Below, piece by piece: positions 1 to 14,900 of a stretch of 64,000 nucleotides of DNA; within the stretch, counting starts at the first letter, position 1; every line of letters starts with the position of its first letter. A model generated the notes under the pieces. That model did no database searches, was not told where the DNA came from, and was given only the letters and a program-made list of their open reading frames with translations. Origin of the DNA: Meghimatium bilineatum (lineage: Eukaryota > Mollusca > Gastropoda > Stylommatophora > Philomycidae); contig CM067314.1 of NCBI GenBank assembly GCA_034231615.1, positions 12,310,881-12,374,880 on the forward strand, given 5' to 3'. Position numbers and translations under genes: made by a program.

Positions 1-48
1 AAAATAAAATAATTTTTTGCTAATTACTTTGTCTTGAAATTCATGCAG

Positions 49-184
49 GTCGCTTTGGGTCAAGTCGTGGCGGTGGCAGCGGTAGTGGTTATGATGACCG
101 GTTTAGTGGAAGTGGTGGAAGGAGGGATGAAGGCAGGCGAGATGATTTTAACAGAGGACGTAGGGAAGATAATTTTGAAAGAAG
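49..184 (+). CDS. EIF4B: EIF4B exon a (first exon in window; end of the Arg/Gly/Asp-rich region)
   Basis: The acceptor is ...TTCATGCAG|GT at 47-48 and the donor AAG|GTTAGT at 184/185. The exon begins with two bases of a split codon, then encodes [18 protein letters not shown] followed by repeated [16 protein letters not shown] residues. This composition fits the DRYG-type RNA-binding and self-association region between the RRM and the LNLKPR motif. It ends with two bases (AG) of an Arg codon completed in the next exon. Confidence 0.85.
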
Positions 185-3100
185 GTTAGTCTTAATGTTT
201 CAATGTATTTTTGAAATTTACATGTCTGGAGCTATCATATGCAACTAGTGTTCAATGGACAATTGCCAGATAAGTGGAACTATTTTGGCCAAATTTTGTG
301 TACAGAATGACCAAACTCTTAAAATGTGTACTCTAAATTACACTGTATGGTAAGTAAATACTGAAGAAAAATAATATTTTCTTCTTCTTCTTCTTTCGTT
401 CACTTGAAACATGTCTATATCTGTAATTCTGTCTCCTTAATAAAACTCACTGTCTTTTGTAGTTCATACAGTGTCCCATAGAGTTTTGATTCCAGTGTTG
501 TTTCCTCTGGCCAATATGTCTGCCTCAGCGTTTCATGCTCAGAACACTCTTGAAGTATATGTTTGGCACTCTGTGCTGCTTGTCCACATGTACACATGGC
601 CGTGTTGCCAATCTTGAACTTTGTATACATGTGACTGCGGAGTCGGTTGTGTCCTGTTCTGAGACGTAGAATTACAACTTGTTCTGATCTGTTCATAATG
701 TGATAGTCATCTTGTGTTGGTGTTTGTGGCTTTCTTATTGACTTGATCATCTGTTTCTTCTGATGGTAGGTGAAAAATAATATAAAAAGGGTTAACCTTT
801 AGCAAGCCAGATTAAAAAAATACGAAACGTCTCCCTGCCACCGGATTCTTTTTTGAAAATTTTCATTATTGATGGTGACTGTTTTGAAAATGTGATAATT
901 TTTTGGTTGTTAGAGATATTTAAATAATATTTGCACATATAAATAAAGAATTGAATTATGCATATATTGGTGTAATTTATGTACGTGTGTGTGTGATACC
1001 AGACGTATGAGAAAGTGGTAAAGACGTTTTTCACATAAAACATATATTTTATAACAAATAAAGAGGCTAAAAATAAGGAAAAAAAATAACTTACCTTACA
1101 TATCGAATTCCTTGGCAACACTGTCAACTAAATCACGTAAATCTGTTGTATTTATGTTCTTTCACTGCGAAATTATCAAAATATAGCCGGGGGAACTGTA
1201 TAAAACATGTAGATTTGCAGTAAAATCGTTCTTTGAGCTTAGGCCTAGAGTTATTTTTTCTGCCACTTCAAAATATTCGATATCAAACGTACAAGTCCCC
1301 ATACCAGCACGGCATTCTGTATATTCACTGCTGTGAAACTAAAGAACCTAATAATCCATGATTCAAGCCACGATTCAATGTTATTTTATTCGAAATACGA
1401 TGAAATAAAGGTCTGTAAAACCGATCCATCATCATGGCATCGTACCGGTGTACAGATGTGGTCAGATTAATTGCTCTTAAACTTTTACGAATAGCCAGCC
1501 ATTCTCAAAAACGATCATGTCGGAAGTGGGGGATGTACCGGCTTCGATTGCGCATGTCCCCAGCTATGTGCACGACTGTGGTACGTGTAAATCTCACGAT
1601 AATCTCGCTGGGCAGGACGGCCCGCCATCAGCGCGCGCGGCCATTTTGTTTTTCGGCGGCTGGATATCATATCGGCTCGGTGAAGGTTAAATAACAGCTA
1701 TGTTTAACAATACACAGGATCAATCTTTCAACCAAAAGGTCTTTACAAAGAAATGGACAAATTAATACAGAATAGAACCACAAAATCAGACATCTCAAAA
1801 TTGTCACATTTGACCGAAATGGTTCCTGTGGCAACTGTGCAATTGACATGAATACAACAGACACGTTTTATTGTTAGATATTTGAGACTAAGTCATTTGC
1901 TATGAATTATCACTGGATTTATGTAGATTTTATTTATCAAAGTAATATTTTCAACATTTAATGAAAATGACAGTTCTGAAGGATGTCAATACTTAAATTA
2001 TTATGCATTTTAATAAATTCATAATACTTTATACTTTATTAAAAGAACCAAGAACCTTTATTAAGACATGACACCTTATTGACATGACACCTTATTGAAG
2101 ACCTTACTTGAGGGCAAAGTCAAAGGGAGGCGAGCAAGAGGTAGGCAGAGATTCAAGTGGGACAGTAACATCACACGATGGACAGGTTACAGTCTAGCAG
2201 AATGCACCACCAAGACAAGAGACGGGATGTTGGAGATCTGTTGCAGCCAACCTTCGTTGCGGAGACGGCACTTAATGATGATGAAAAGAACCAGCATTAT
2301 AACAGGGGACTTTCTCCCATAAGCGCTGTTGTTCAATTAACTATTCTAGAGCATTCAAAATCTTCATATTTCTTTCCAGAGAGAGCATACTTATATCTAA
2401 CTACTTACTGAAACCTATTGCTTGCTGATTCCATCATCTATGTACTCTTGCTGTATCAAAGATGGTGGGGCGTATCTTGCAGTATACTAAACCAGTTATG
2501 GACTGAACATTGGCTAGCAGAGACATGCATCCACAGAAAACTATATGGGAATCTTGGGTTTTCAAATAAAGCAACATTTATCAATAGAACCGGCCTTGCT
2601 GTGTGGGCAGGGACGGTCTTAGGCCATTGCAACCTATGCGGCCGCAGTGGGCCCCGCACTTCATAGACCCATAAATTCACATTAGAATTTATTTTATTAT
2701 CCTCTTCCCTACCCAGACTGGGCCCCGCGCAATCCATTTCGCATTGGGCCCCGCAATTGTTAGGGCAGGCCCTGTGTGTGGGTATAGTTGAACAATTGCG
2801 AAAGAGAGAATTTATTTTCGATATGTTTTAATTCAGATATTTTGTTTTTCACATTTCTCACAGCCATATCATACCATAAAGATTGTGCATGTTCTGTGAA
2901 GTTTTTGTACTCAAATGTTATTTGTTAATATATTATTACTATAATTATATTGTTTGATTTTTCTAATAGGCCACCAAGTAGAGATGGTAGCCAAGGTAAG
3001 AATGTGTGAGGTTTTTGTAATTGTGGGAGAAAATGTTTATTTTTATTGTAGTGTGGAGAGTGGATTGTTGTTTTACAATCACATATTTTTATATTGACAC

Positions 3101-3199
3101 ATATTTAAGAACAAAAATGTAAACATAGACAAGATTGGCAAGCATCTGTAATTGTTAGTCTGCCCATCTGGAAAAATAAAGGTGCTAAATGTGAACGCA

Positions 3200-3281
<82 letters not shown>

Positions 3282-6200
3282 GAGTCCCCTACTGAGCCAC
3301 ATAGCAAAATATATACAAAGATAATTGAAAAAAGAATCAGGTTTAGAATTGAACCATTTCTTAGTAGTAAACAATTTGAATTTAGAAAACACTTGGAATG
3401 TACAGACCAAGCCCAAAAATCCTTTGTAAAATATGACAAACTACTAAACATTCATTCATTCATTGGTACCATGCCTTTGGCATAGGTGATAAAGCCTCTC
3501 CACATGAGAGTGGAGTGGAGAGTTTGTTACACATTCAAATATAGTTTCTGATGATTCTGCATCATGCCAGACTTTCAAGCCATCCAACATTTTCTCATGT
3601 TGTTTTCGTCTCTCTTACCCTCGATCTTTCCAGTTGTTACGATGTTCTCCAACCCACCTCTTCTCATGACACTACCCAGAAACTGTGATTGCCATCTTCT
3701 AATACAGTTAATGTTGTCTATTTGAGTTGACCAGTTGTAGAATTATAGCATTACTCTTTTTTTTAGCCGTCCATGATATTTTCAACATTCTTCTATAAAA
3801 CCATATCTCTGTGTACTCAGACATGTGTCTTCATTTATCAGGAGTTGATCGACCAAGTGGACAAAAAGAACAAACTATGGTTTATGATGGAAGGATACAA
3901 AATTGATGTAACAAAACATACCAGATCCTAGGACAGATGACACATATTTTCAAGAACAAAAATGTAAACATGGATGCTAATGTTGCATTATACAAGACTA
4001 TTATTATTCCATGACTTTGCTACCAGTGCCAAACCTGGACAATGACAGCACAAGACAAAAGAAAAAATAGTGACAGCAGAAATGACATGTCTATGAAGAA
4101 TACTCAGATGTCATAAGAGATACAAATAGAAAGGATAACATCAGACAGATAACCAAAACAATACAAGATCAAGTGGTTTTGCACACACTTCCAGACTACC
4201 AACAGACAGCATGCCACAGATGGCCAATACATATAGACATCACTGCTATAAAGCCAGAGGCAGACCATGTCAAAGAAATCAGATGCCACAGAACAAGCTT
4301 ACAAACAGCACAGAAGGCCACCTCCAGAGAACTCTTCTACCCCTGATGCCGCAAGGCAAACAAGGACCACAGCAGATAGATAGATAAGTATCATCATAAA
4401 TAACATCGATTGTGAAAGTGGCCGTAGGAAATGAAACAGTGGATCTGAACTACATAGGGATTGATTTCTTTCGTAGACATTTGTTCCCTGACATTGTCCT
4501 TTCATCGGGCATGGCTTTGTGTCTGTAAGCAATCTTGAATTGATACCTCGACTAATAATCAGGGTACTTCATCCTCCTTTGTCGATACTCTACTGAAAGA
4601 CTCTATATATTCTAATTTACTTATATATATATATATATATATATAGTCCATTTCCAAGCACATTCTTTGTCGTTCTTTTAAATTCATGTGAAGTTCACCC
4701 ATTTACTCACACATTCGAGATGTCTGTTGTTAAATCTAATATGACTGTTCTTCACAATAATCTGAACATGACTAGTCTGAGAATTCTAAATCTAAAGTAA
4801 GAGCGACCCTGCTCTCCATCCCCTGGACATTAAACCCCAGCATTCCCTAACAACACTGTTAAAATAACAAGATGGAATCTGGACACAGAGCCAAGATGTA
4901 GGAAAAGTTGGATAGAAAATATCAAGACCATCCTGAATAAACATGACGACATCTCAACCAGAGCAATGCACCTGACTCTGGAACACAGGTTACATCTTCA
5001 CAAACCCCTACGCTCAACGGCAAGTTTGGAAGCTGCGACAACACAACCTGGGGATAGACAATAGAACACCTCATATTAGGACAGTAGTTTGCAAAATCAA
5101 AACTCCCAACTCCTCTTGGGCATCAATAATCAAAGTTAAACAGCTTTTCATCTTTTATGGTGTTGAAGTCATTCTCCAATGGATTCATTGAATATTCTGG
5201 CAATGAAGCAGTTAACAAATTATCCAAGAGAGTAGCTCTTCCCGGGGTGTAAAGGGTTTCACATTGCTCCCAGGGTTATCAGATAACCAAAATCATAAAT
5301 CAGTTTTATCTGTTTGTCTTGTATTTTCTTGAAAAAGATCTAAAGGTTGAAACGTTAAAGTGTCTTATATACTGTTATTTTTATACCCATACTCCGCCGG
5401 AAGACGGATGTGTCGGGCCATTGGCGCAAATAAAATGGCGACACAACGCATTTCCATTTTCTGGACTACATCCTGCTGGAAATCTAGCAGGACCATGATC
5501 CAGCTAGATCCAGTTGGAGTTTGAGAATGAACGCAGAAGAAGAAGATACCCATACCATGTAGTCTGTGTGTTATTGTAAAACTGACAGATCTTGTGTTAT
5601 ACATATGTGCTATTATCTTTCCTCTTATAACTTTTGATATAAACTTTACTTAGAACCCTGCGTACATGTTTATTTTGTTTCTGATACATTCTTTTGTTAT
5701 GTGATCTCTTAACAGAAACCAAAGAATCAAAGCGTCCCGTTCTGAACCTCAAGCCCCGCACAAAACCTGTAGAAAATAAAGAAAACCAACCAGCAGCCAG
5801 GTCTTCGATATTTGGTGCAGCTAAGCCAGTGGACACATATGCTCGTGAGAAAGAAATTGAAGAGAAGTTGAAAAAGAAAGACGAAGGAGATCTCACGTAT
5901 GTACACATCAAATCTGTATGAGTTTCAGTGATACATGTTATGTGCATACGTTCACAGACTACGCGTATGTAGTATGGACAAGATGTGAGGAAGTGGCTTT
6001 TATGTAGGAATGGTTCAATCTAAAAAAAATTATTATTTGCCAACATTTTCTTGATTAATAAAAAATAATTGAAGCATGGTATATGACATTGCTACTCAAT
6101 CATTGTTGAATTTTTATGGTCCATTATCCAGTTGCATTGCCAGTACAATATTGATGGTCAAATTTCGGACTACAAGCAAGTCAGACCTAGATGTTTTGTG

Positions 6201-8879
6201 AGACGGGCATTCTATTACCATTTTTGCTATTTGATCAATCCTTTTTTGTCAGTGTTTATACTTTTTGTGTAATTTGCTTTTGTGAATAGCTACTTGTTTC
6301 TTTACTTTGTGGTAGACTTGACCAGGGATTGATGCCTTGGACCGAGCATGACATTGTGGAGATGGATTTTTGTGGAATCTTAGTGCCGGTCACTCCCTCA
6401 TTCCATGTTTCCTGATTGCCATCTCCTATTTTCCTTTTCATGTTGGAACCTCTTGCATTTGGAAGTGGTAGTTCTAGTTGCATGTTCTTCTGCGTTCAGC
6501 ATCTGTGGTCATGTTATATTGTCAGACCTGTTACCAGGGCAAAGTCCACTGTTCTCCTGGTCAGAACAGCTGGCCCATAGCTTTTGCCTCAAATCTGTAT
6601 CCTCTGGCAACGTCTAATGTCTCTGCTCTTTATATGTTGTGCAATCCTGAAGTCTTGGTTCAGGAGCCTGGGTTCCGGATCCATATGTACATTCGTCTAT
6701 CAACATGTGGTGACCAAACCATTTCGTTATTCTATTTCTTTCATATCATGTCTCCATATTATTTCTGGATATCTTTGTTTATGATGCAATCTCTTTCATT
6801 GACTTTCTCTGTAGACATTAAATTCAGACATGACACGCTTCTCATGTTCATAGTTAATATGTCCGAAAATTATTTATCATTAACCACCTAAATCAGATGT
6901 GTCGGGTCTTTGGCATAAATAAAATAGTGGCACAACATATCTCAGTTCTTTGGACTACATCCTCCTGGAAATCTAGTTGGATCATTGTCCTGCTGCAGGC
7001 GAAATCTACTAGATCCATTCTCCCGCTTTAAAGGAGTCTGAGAACGAACGTTAAAAAAACATTAATAACATGCAAATGTCTTTCTGTATTTGAAACTTGT
7101 CAATTGCCCTAATGAAGTCTCCATGAAAAACTTTGCTCTTGTAGGTTCCAGTGGGGTTTTCTCAACCAAATACTCAGAGATGCATTTCCCACTGGTCGCA
7201 ATCACCCAAGAGGCAGGTGCAGATCCTTCATTTTGTGGCTGAGTATTTTCTGGTGCTGTGTCACATCCTGCATCACATTTCTCCCCAGCAACAAATGTGT
7301 AGATCCCTCATGAGTTTTCTCGATTCTACTTGCAATATCTCAAGAGTAGGCCATGTCCTGACTATTGGTGCAATGTCAGTTTGCAAGACACCCTCACTGC
7401 AGCTGGAACATTGTGTCACTGCAGCTGGAACATTGTGCAGGGTCTGGACCTATTAAAGGTGGAAACGTTTCCCTATCATGTCAGTTTGCAAGACACCCTC
7501 ACTGCAGCTGGAACATTGTGCAGGGTCTGGACCTATTAAAGGTGGAAACGTTTCCCTATCACCATTTCAAGATAACAAAAATGACTTTGTGAGAACGGGT
7601 AGTACCATGTGTAGCTGCTGTTATGCTTTGCATGAGAGAGCTTATGCTAGAAGGTTACCATCAGACAGAACAGTAGCTTCTGTGGAAATCTAGTGCATGT
7701 GGATGTGAGAGGCTATGAATGCATGTCATAATTATTGTCCTGTAAGTGGGACTTCCAGCCCAGACCCTGTTGGTCACCAAGCTAGAAGCTAACCACTATT
7801 GCGCATGCTCAACATTTTGTCTTGTTCCACTATTTACATAGTCCACAGTCACATACTTGTTAGTTGCTGACATCTACACAATCAAGAATTGTTAGTTGTT
7901 GACATTCACACAGTCACATACTTGTTGACATCTACACAGTCACATACTTGTTAGTTGTTGACATCTACACAATCAAGAATTGTTAGTTGTTGACATCTAC
8001 ACAGTCACATACTTGTTAGTTGTTGACATCTACACAATCAAGAATTGTTAGTTGTTGACATCTACACAGTCACATACTTGTTAGTTGTTGACATCTACAC
8101 AATCAAGAATTGTTAGTTGTTGACATCTACACAATCAAGAATTGTTAGTTGTTGACATCTACACAATCAAGAATTATTAGTTGTTGACATCTACACAATC
8201 AAGAATTGTTAGTTGTTGACATCTACAGTCACATACTTGTTAGTTGTTGACATCTACACAATCAAGAATTGTTAGTTGTTGACATCTACACAATCAAGAA
8301 TTGTTAGTTGTTGACATCTACACAATCAAGAATTGTTAGTTGTTGACATCTACACAATCAAGAATTGTTAGTTGTTGACATCTACACAATCAAGAATTGT
8401 TAGTTGACATCTATACAATCAGCAACTCCACATACTGCAATGCTTGATTTAGTTACTGTTGATTATCAGAAAGTTTTACAAAGACCCATACATTTATTAT
8501 TTTTTTTAGATACTAGAATCAGTGTCATTGTTGAGTTTAGTGTGTAGTTGTGTGTGACCTGTAAACTTATTGTCTTCTTCCAATGTTGAATGTTCAGCAC
8601 AGACCAACAATTTGCTTTCAGTCATCCGACTTCCAGAAGGCGAGATTCCGAAAATTCTGATCCGGGCAGGAAAAGTGGCGAGAGATACGGAGGGGACAAC
8701 AGAAGGGAGAGTGGTGAAGGATCAGGTTAGTTGTGATAATGTTTTATGTATGATTGCAGCAATGATAATTTATTATAAAGCCAATCTCAGTTCTCACTTA
8801 CTGCTTTACATTCATATAACTTTATATGTTCATATTAATTGATTCGTAAGTTGTGTTGTTTTATTTTTGTTTGTGTATG

Positions 8880-8968
<89 letters not shown>

Positions 8969-11900
8969 AGGTGGAAATTGATTAATTGCCTAATGTATTT
9001 GGTAGTTCTAGATGTTACACACATTGGGTATTGCTACCCTAACAGAAAAAAAAGGTTTAAAATCTATGATGGTAGCCAAACAAAATGCCGACGTTATAAC
9101 GGTTAAGAAGGTATATTTCTCCAATGGCAACATACGATTGTGAGATGTGGGCAACGACACCCACAATGGAGAAGAAAATATCAGCATTTGAAATGAAATC
9201 CCGCCGAAGACGGATGTGTCGGGCCATTGGCGCAAATCAAACGGCGAGACAACGCATTTCCATTCTCTGGACTACATCCTTCTGGAAATCTAATAGGACC
9301 ATGGTCCTGATACAAGAGAGATCCAGTAGGAGTTTGAGAATGAACGCAGAAGAAGAAGAAATGAAATGCTATAGAAAGGTCCTCAGAATATTATGGACAT
9401 TAAGACGACCCAATACGGATTCCTGTAAAAATGTCAACATTGAAAAACCGGATCCTCAAACTATTTAAAAAAAAGAAATCTAACATATTTTCGACATGTA
9501 CAATGACAATGATTTCAAAAGATTAATCATGTTGGAAAAGTCATAGGAAAGAGAACAAGAGGCAAACCAAGACTACAACAGGCACAGCATATTTATGATA
9601 TCTGAACATGGCCGTAAGAGGCTGGATAGCTTTCACAGAACTAGGAACCTTACAGACAGGCAGTGAGAAAAACATTCTGCAAATAGCATGCCATATAAAT
9701 AATCGTTGGGCTAATTCTAAGACGCTAACTTGTTGGTCATCTCTAGATAACGGGGACACACCGGGTAGTCTGCGCATGTGCAAGTATGATGTTAACGGCA
9801 CTAGTTTTTAATTCTGTCTGCTCCTTAGTTATCACTTTGTCTTGTAACCTGACAGGTTCGCATGGAAATTCAGATCATAGAAAACACAGCCTAGGTTGTA
9901 TTGCCAGTTGTGTTGTGAAGCCTGGTAATATTCTTTCTTGCTAGAATTGGTTGTGCTTTCCTTTACGACCTGTTTATTTTTCTGATTCTTAGACTGATTT
10001 AACATTAGACCAGAACACACAAAAAAACCCAGCAAAATCAAAGAGGAACTAACGCTAAACATACAAATACTGCAACAAGTAGATCATTACCTGTATTTTG
10101 GACATACAATCATTAGCTGAAGACGGATGTGTCGGGCCATTGCCGCAAATAAACAACACATTTCCATTCTCAGGACTACATCCTGCTGGAAATCTAGTAT
10201 GACCATGGCCCTGCTACAAAGGAGATCCAGCAGGAGTTTGAGAATGAACGCTGAAGAAGAAGAAGGACAAACAATCACAAGTTATGGTAGATGTAAAACA
10301 GGTTAAATATGAGAATAGGAATGGTTAAAATATTTTCAGTGACATGAGGAAACTACTAACATCCAAACAAATGCACAAACTAAAAATTGAATGATAAATA
10401 CATCTACTTCACATTAATGTATGGCTGAGAAAAATGGACAATGAACATCATGATTTTTACAGTTTCTGCCACGATCTTATGGTTGCTGTCATTTTGCAGA
10501 GATCTTATACTTCTTAGTTTTCCAGGGAAACAATTTATTTGAATGCTTTATCCCGCCGAAGATGGATGTGTCGGGCCATTGGCGCAAATAAAACGACGAC
10601 ACAACGCATTTCCATTCTCTGGACTACATCATTCTGGAAATCTATTAGGACCATGGTCCTGATACAAGATATCCAGTGGGAGTTTCAGAATGAATGCTGA
10701 AGAAGAAGAATGCTTTATTATAAGCATCCAGACAGATTTTTCCCTGGGAGACTAAGAAAAGGAGGATCTCCGTTAAGTGGTGGTGGTTTTTCATCGTATC
10801 CTTAAGAATGCCTCCGCAATTAAGGGGTTAACATCTTTCATCTAAGATGTCTCTGCAAGATAACCCTAACCCATCAGATGGTATGACAAAATCACCAACA
10901 TGGAAGTTTTGCGTAGCACATCATCTGCCATGGAAACACTCTAAATAGATTGTGTTGGCTCGGTCACGTCAGGAGAATTCAAAACTGTTGCATACCAAGT
11001 ACTATTCGAGTAACTGGCCATCGAGCCCGCTGAGGTAGACCAATGCTGATGTATAAAGAAAGGATTCCACATAGTCTCGAGAAACTACGAAAACATGGAT
11101 GAACCGATGTCTGGAGGCAGAACCTGCATTTGGGAGCAGCATTGTTCAGAAATAACATGTTTAAAGATATGGAAGAAAAAAGAGAGTCGCAAACAAAAAT
11201 CTTCCATAGCTTTGATATGATCGCTTAAAAAGTCACATTCCTTAGAAAATATTCAACTGATTGCTTCTTATTGCTAAACGACCGTCTGCAAGACGCAACA
11301 GCCCATACTGCTAATGATCTGACTTTCCACATTGCAGTATTAACACTACATACTGGCCTACTTGTGTGTCGCCACGACTTTTTGCATGAGAGAATAATGT
11401 GGTAGTTTCCCAATTGCTTTCCATGTTGATATCCATTTATATCTGCTGCCTTTAACAATACTTTATGTCAGGACAAATTAGTGCTGTGCCCTGCTTATTT
11501 GCAAAGCTACCACTTATACTGGTGGCTGTCGGTCACTTCTTTGTTTGCGCCTAGCGAACAGTGATGTCTAAACTCTGACTCCTCCAGGAATATTGATATA
11601 TACATAAGAATCTTTATATGTTCCTTAAATCGTCTATATGTGTTTTTAAATATAAATCATCATTCCAATAAATATTGAGGTTTATTTGTGTGTTGCACTT
11701 CGAACATATGGACACAAAAATCCTGCCATGTCTCGAGAAGATGTGGAGAAAAAAAAATCTTGCCTTCGTTAATGTCAAGGGATGGCTAATGTCGTGTCCC
11801 CCCCCCCCACTGTTTTATGACATGATGGGGATGTTTTGGTTTATTTATATTGATTGCTTCAATGTGGCACATCTATAACCCTAATGGGTTATGGGTTATT

Positions 11901-14900
11901 ATTATAGTATATTCTCCATATCCATTGTATTATTGTGATAAATTTATCTTTCCCTTATCTGTAATTCCTCTTATCAATAACCTTATTATTTCTGAAAATT
12001 TGTTACTGATGAATATTATTTATGTTTTGGTAGGAAACATTGGTTATCTAACCTTTAGGGCTCTGGATTAAAATAACACAATTTTTTTCCCTGCGCCTGG
12101 ATTCTGTTCTGGAAAATTTGCATTATTTATGATGAGTTGTAAATGCGATAACTTTTTTGTTTGTAAAGGTAACAAAATAATTTTTGCGCATCTGAATAAA
12201 GGAGCGTATAATGAATATAATCGTGTTTTGTTGTATGTGTAATATGACAGATGTGAAGTTGAAAATTAGGGAAAAATCTCAAAACGCCATTTAAAAAATC
12301 GCAAATATAATTTCTTGACGGCCCTAATACTTGAACATACCTAATATGGCAACATTGATAAAATCTCCTAAATACCTATTCCTGTTGTATATATGTTTCA
12401 TATCCAAACTAATGTAATATGGACTGAACAAACTAATGGCGGCTGATCCAGAGGTCAATGGGCTCATGCCCTTTGACCTAATGGCATTATATTGCTGGGA
12501 AGTAAACAAACTAATAAAACTTGGAAGAAATTGCATACAATGGCTGTTCGTTCAAGACCAGACCAAGCCGGACAAATGTTTTTATTTTAAATGCAGACAC
12601 GTGGCACCCCAGATATATGTTTTTATGTTTTACAATGAATAAACAAACATTCTTATATTATAACAACTAAAACAAAAATAACAATTAAAACATGTAGATA
12701 TTACTTTCCGTGACGATCACTTACCACGCCACGCTGTACTGCATTTGATAGTAAAATATGGTGTTGAAAATGGACAAAGTAGTTCCAGAAATTTGTTGAT
12801 AAAAATCACTCAGCTTTTCCCTGCTCGCAATCATAATGTGTAAATGAATTTGACCTTTAGGCTGTGTCGTATTTCTAGCTTCGTGTGGTGGGAATTCTAC
12901 GTCATATGAGCTTAACTTCGTGTGATTCCATACTGATGAATTGGGGCATAGCAATGGGTGTGAATGGGGACACCTATCAATTCTAATGTAATGACATCGG
13001 TGGCTATATATGCCTATAGAGCCTGTAAGGCTAAATGTATATCTACCAACTGTACCACCTGCTGTTCTTGATGTATGCCTACTTCGTCTGCAGGGGGTTC
13101 ACCCATTGCTTTTATTGTTTGTTTTCCCTTTAAGTACACTTTTAACCGTTTGCTGCTTCAAATAATGCATTTGTTAGGTAAAGGTAGGTTCCATGGCATA
13201 AACCTGCTGTCGGGGAGGAAGATATCCTTTTCATGTATTAAGTCGTAACAATTATTAGGTGGGGTGGCCAGTTGTCCTTCTTGCCGTGTTTATCTTTCCC
13301 AACTCATGCATCAGGTACCCATTTATAGCTGGGTCGACTGGAGGAATGATCCTGTGAGACAAAAAAATTATCTCCTGGACTTTATTTTCCAGATGTGGTT
13401 TTGAACCTGGCATGCTGCAAGTTAGCAAGCTCACTATCAACAAGGCTAGAACCTGACACTGAAACCTTGAGAAAGCAAAGATCACTATCAACAAGGCTAG
13501 AACATGGCATGCTGTAACCTGGTGATAGTAAGCAAACCCACTATCAACTAGGCTACCATGCTCCTCTTTGTTATGCATCTGTTACTAAGACCCTAAAAGT
13601 TAGCAAAGAAAGGTGCAGACATTTGCAGCCAATTAAATTCGATCTACGCAATCTATTCTTTAGATGGCATCCTATTAACACTTTGCTGTCTAGCAATCCA
13701 GAGCGTACTTATCATCTCCCATTACCAAGGATGTTCGCACATTTTTTTGACATAGCCATCTTTAAAAATCTGTATTAAATCGAACTCGCCTTCAAACTAT
13801 CAGTACTTCATAAGAAATGTTTGCGTTTTCTAAATGAAGTTGAAGTCCCAGGGTTATTTCAAGAGCAAAATCCTACTTTTTATAATGCTTGGTCTAGATT
13901 TAGATTACTTCCTATATATCACAAAAGCCCAGCTTCGAAAAATCAAATTTCTTCACAATCAATACTTATGATGAATAACATCTATAGACTGTCAAGTGTG
14001 CCACCATTTTGAAATAATGTACCATCCTGGGCAAGCTATTTTTAGTAACACTATCGCTACGGTTGCAGTATTTCTGAAGTATCAGCAGTTTTGACATCCA
14101 TCACAGTTGGTCAACATGGTTATGCAACTGAAATTCAATGACCGTTGAATTGATTTGTAAAGTTTTAAAGACCGGAACTTGTTTCCAGTTTTGTGAGAAT
14201 TATTTTTACTTGAATCATTTCCTTTTTAAAGTGAAATTTCTTTGTGATTACACAATACACATGCATGTATAATACATGTAACACTAAAGATAAATAAATA
14301 TAACTATTATATTTGGATAAGAGAATTAGTATAATAATAATAATAAGACCATTGAAATTTACTGACATAGTCGGATAACTATCATACTCTCACCTTTTTG
14401 AAGTCAACAGGTATCCTCTTTGATGATACCAGTAGCTTGTTAATTTAACACGTTCTTCATTTTGCCCAGAATATATATTATATATTTCCTATTTCATAGC
14501 ATGGTTGGGGGTCCAAAGACCACTGGATCAGTAACTAACCCATCAAGTAGACTGAGGTAGTTTTAAAACTGTCACTTTGTCAAATTTTCAGCACCAGTTT
14601 CTCGAAGGGATAGCGAGCATTCGCGTACATCGGATGATGGTGGCGTTAGCGAGGATGGAGCACGTTCAAATGCATCTTCAAGTAAATTGGCAGATCCTTC
14701 TCCCAAAATGGTTCCAGCCCCTCCCCCCAAAGAAAATGCATGGGCAAAAAAGAAAGACAGCCGCCCATTGTCCTCATCTTCTTCAGACACTTCTAATGTT
14801 TCCAATAATGCAACAGTCTCTTCTCCAAGTCAGCATACATCATTGGATAAGAAAGATGGTTCACTATCAAAGGTATGCTATAGTTATGTTGTTTTCTTGT

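Noticed and set aside
3105..3451. Frames rich in Ile/Tyr over (TA)n
   Set aside because: Translation of a dinucleotide microsatellite; the same applies at 8830-9106.
6256..6891. Possible LINE or exon frames in an EIF4B intron
   Set aside because: No motif I could name on either strand and not in EIF4B phase with splice sites.
8570..8842. 90-residue + frame overlapping EIF4B exon d
   Set aside because: Wrong frame; the EIF4B phase and splice sites select 8622-8725.
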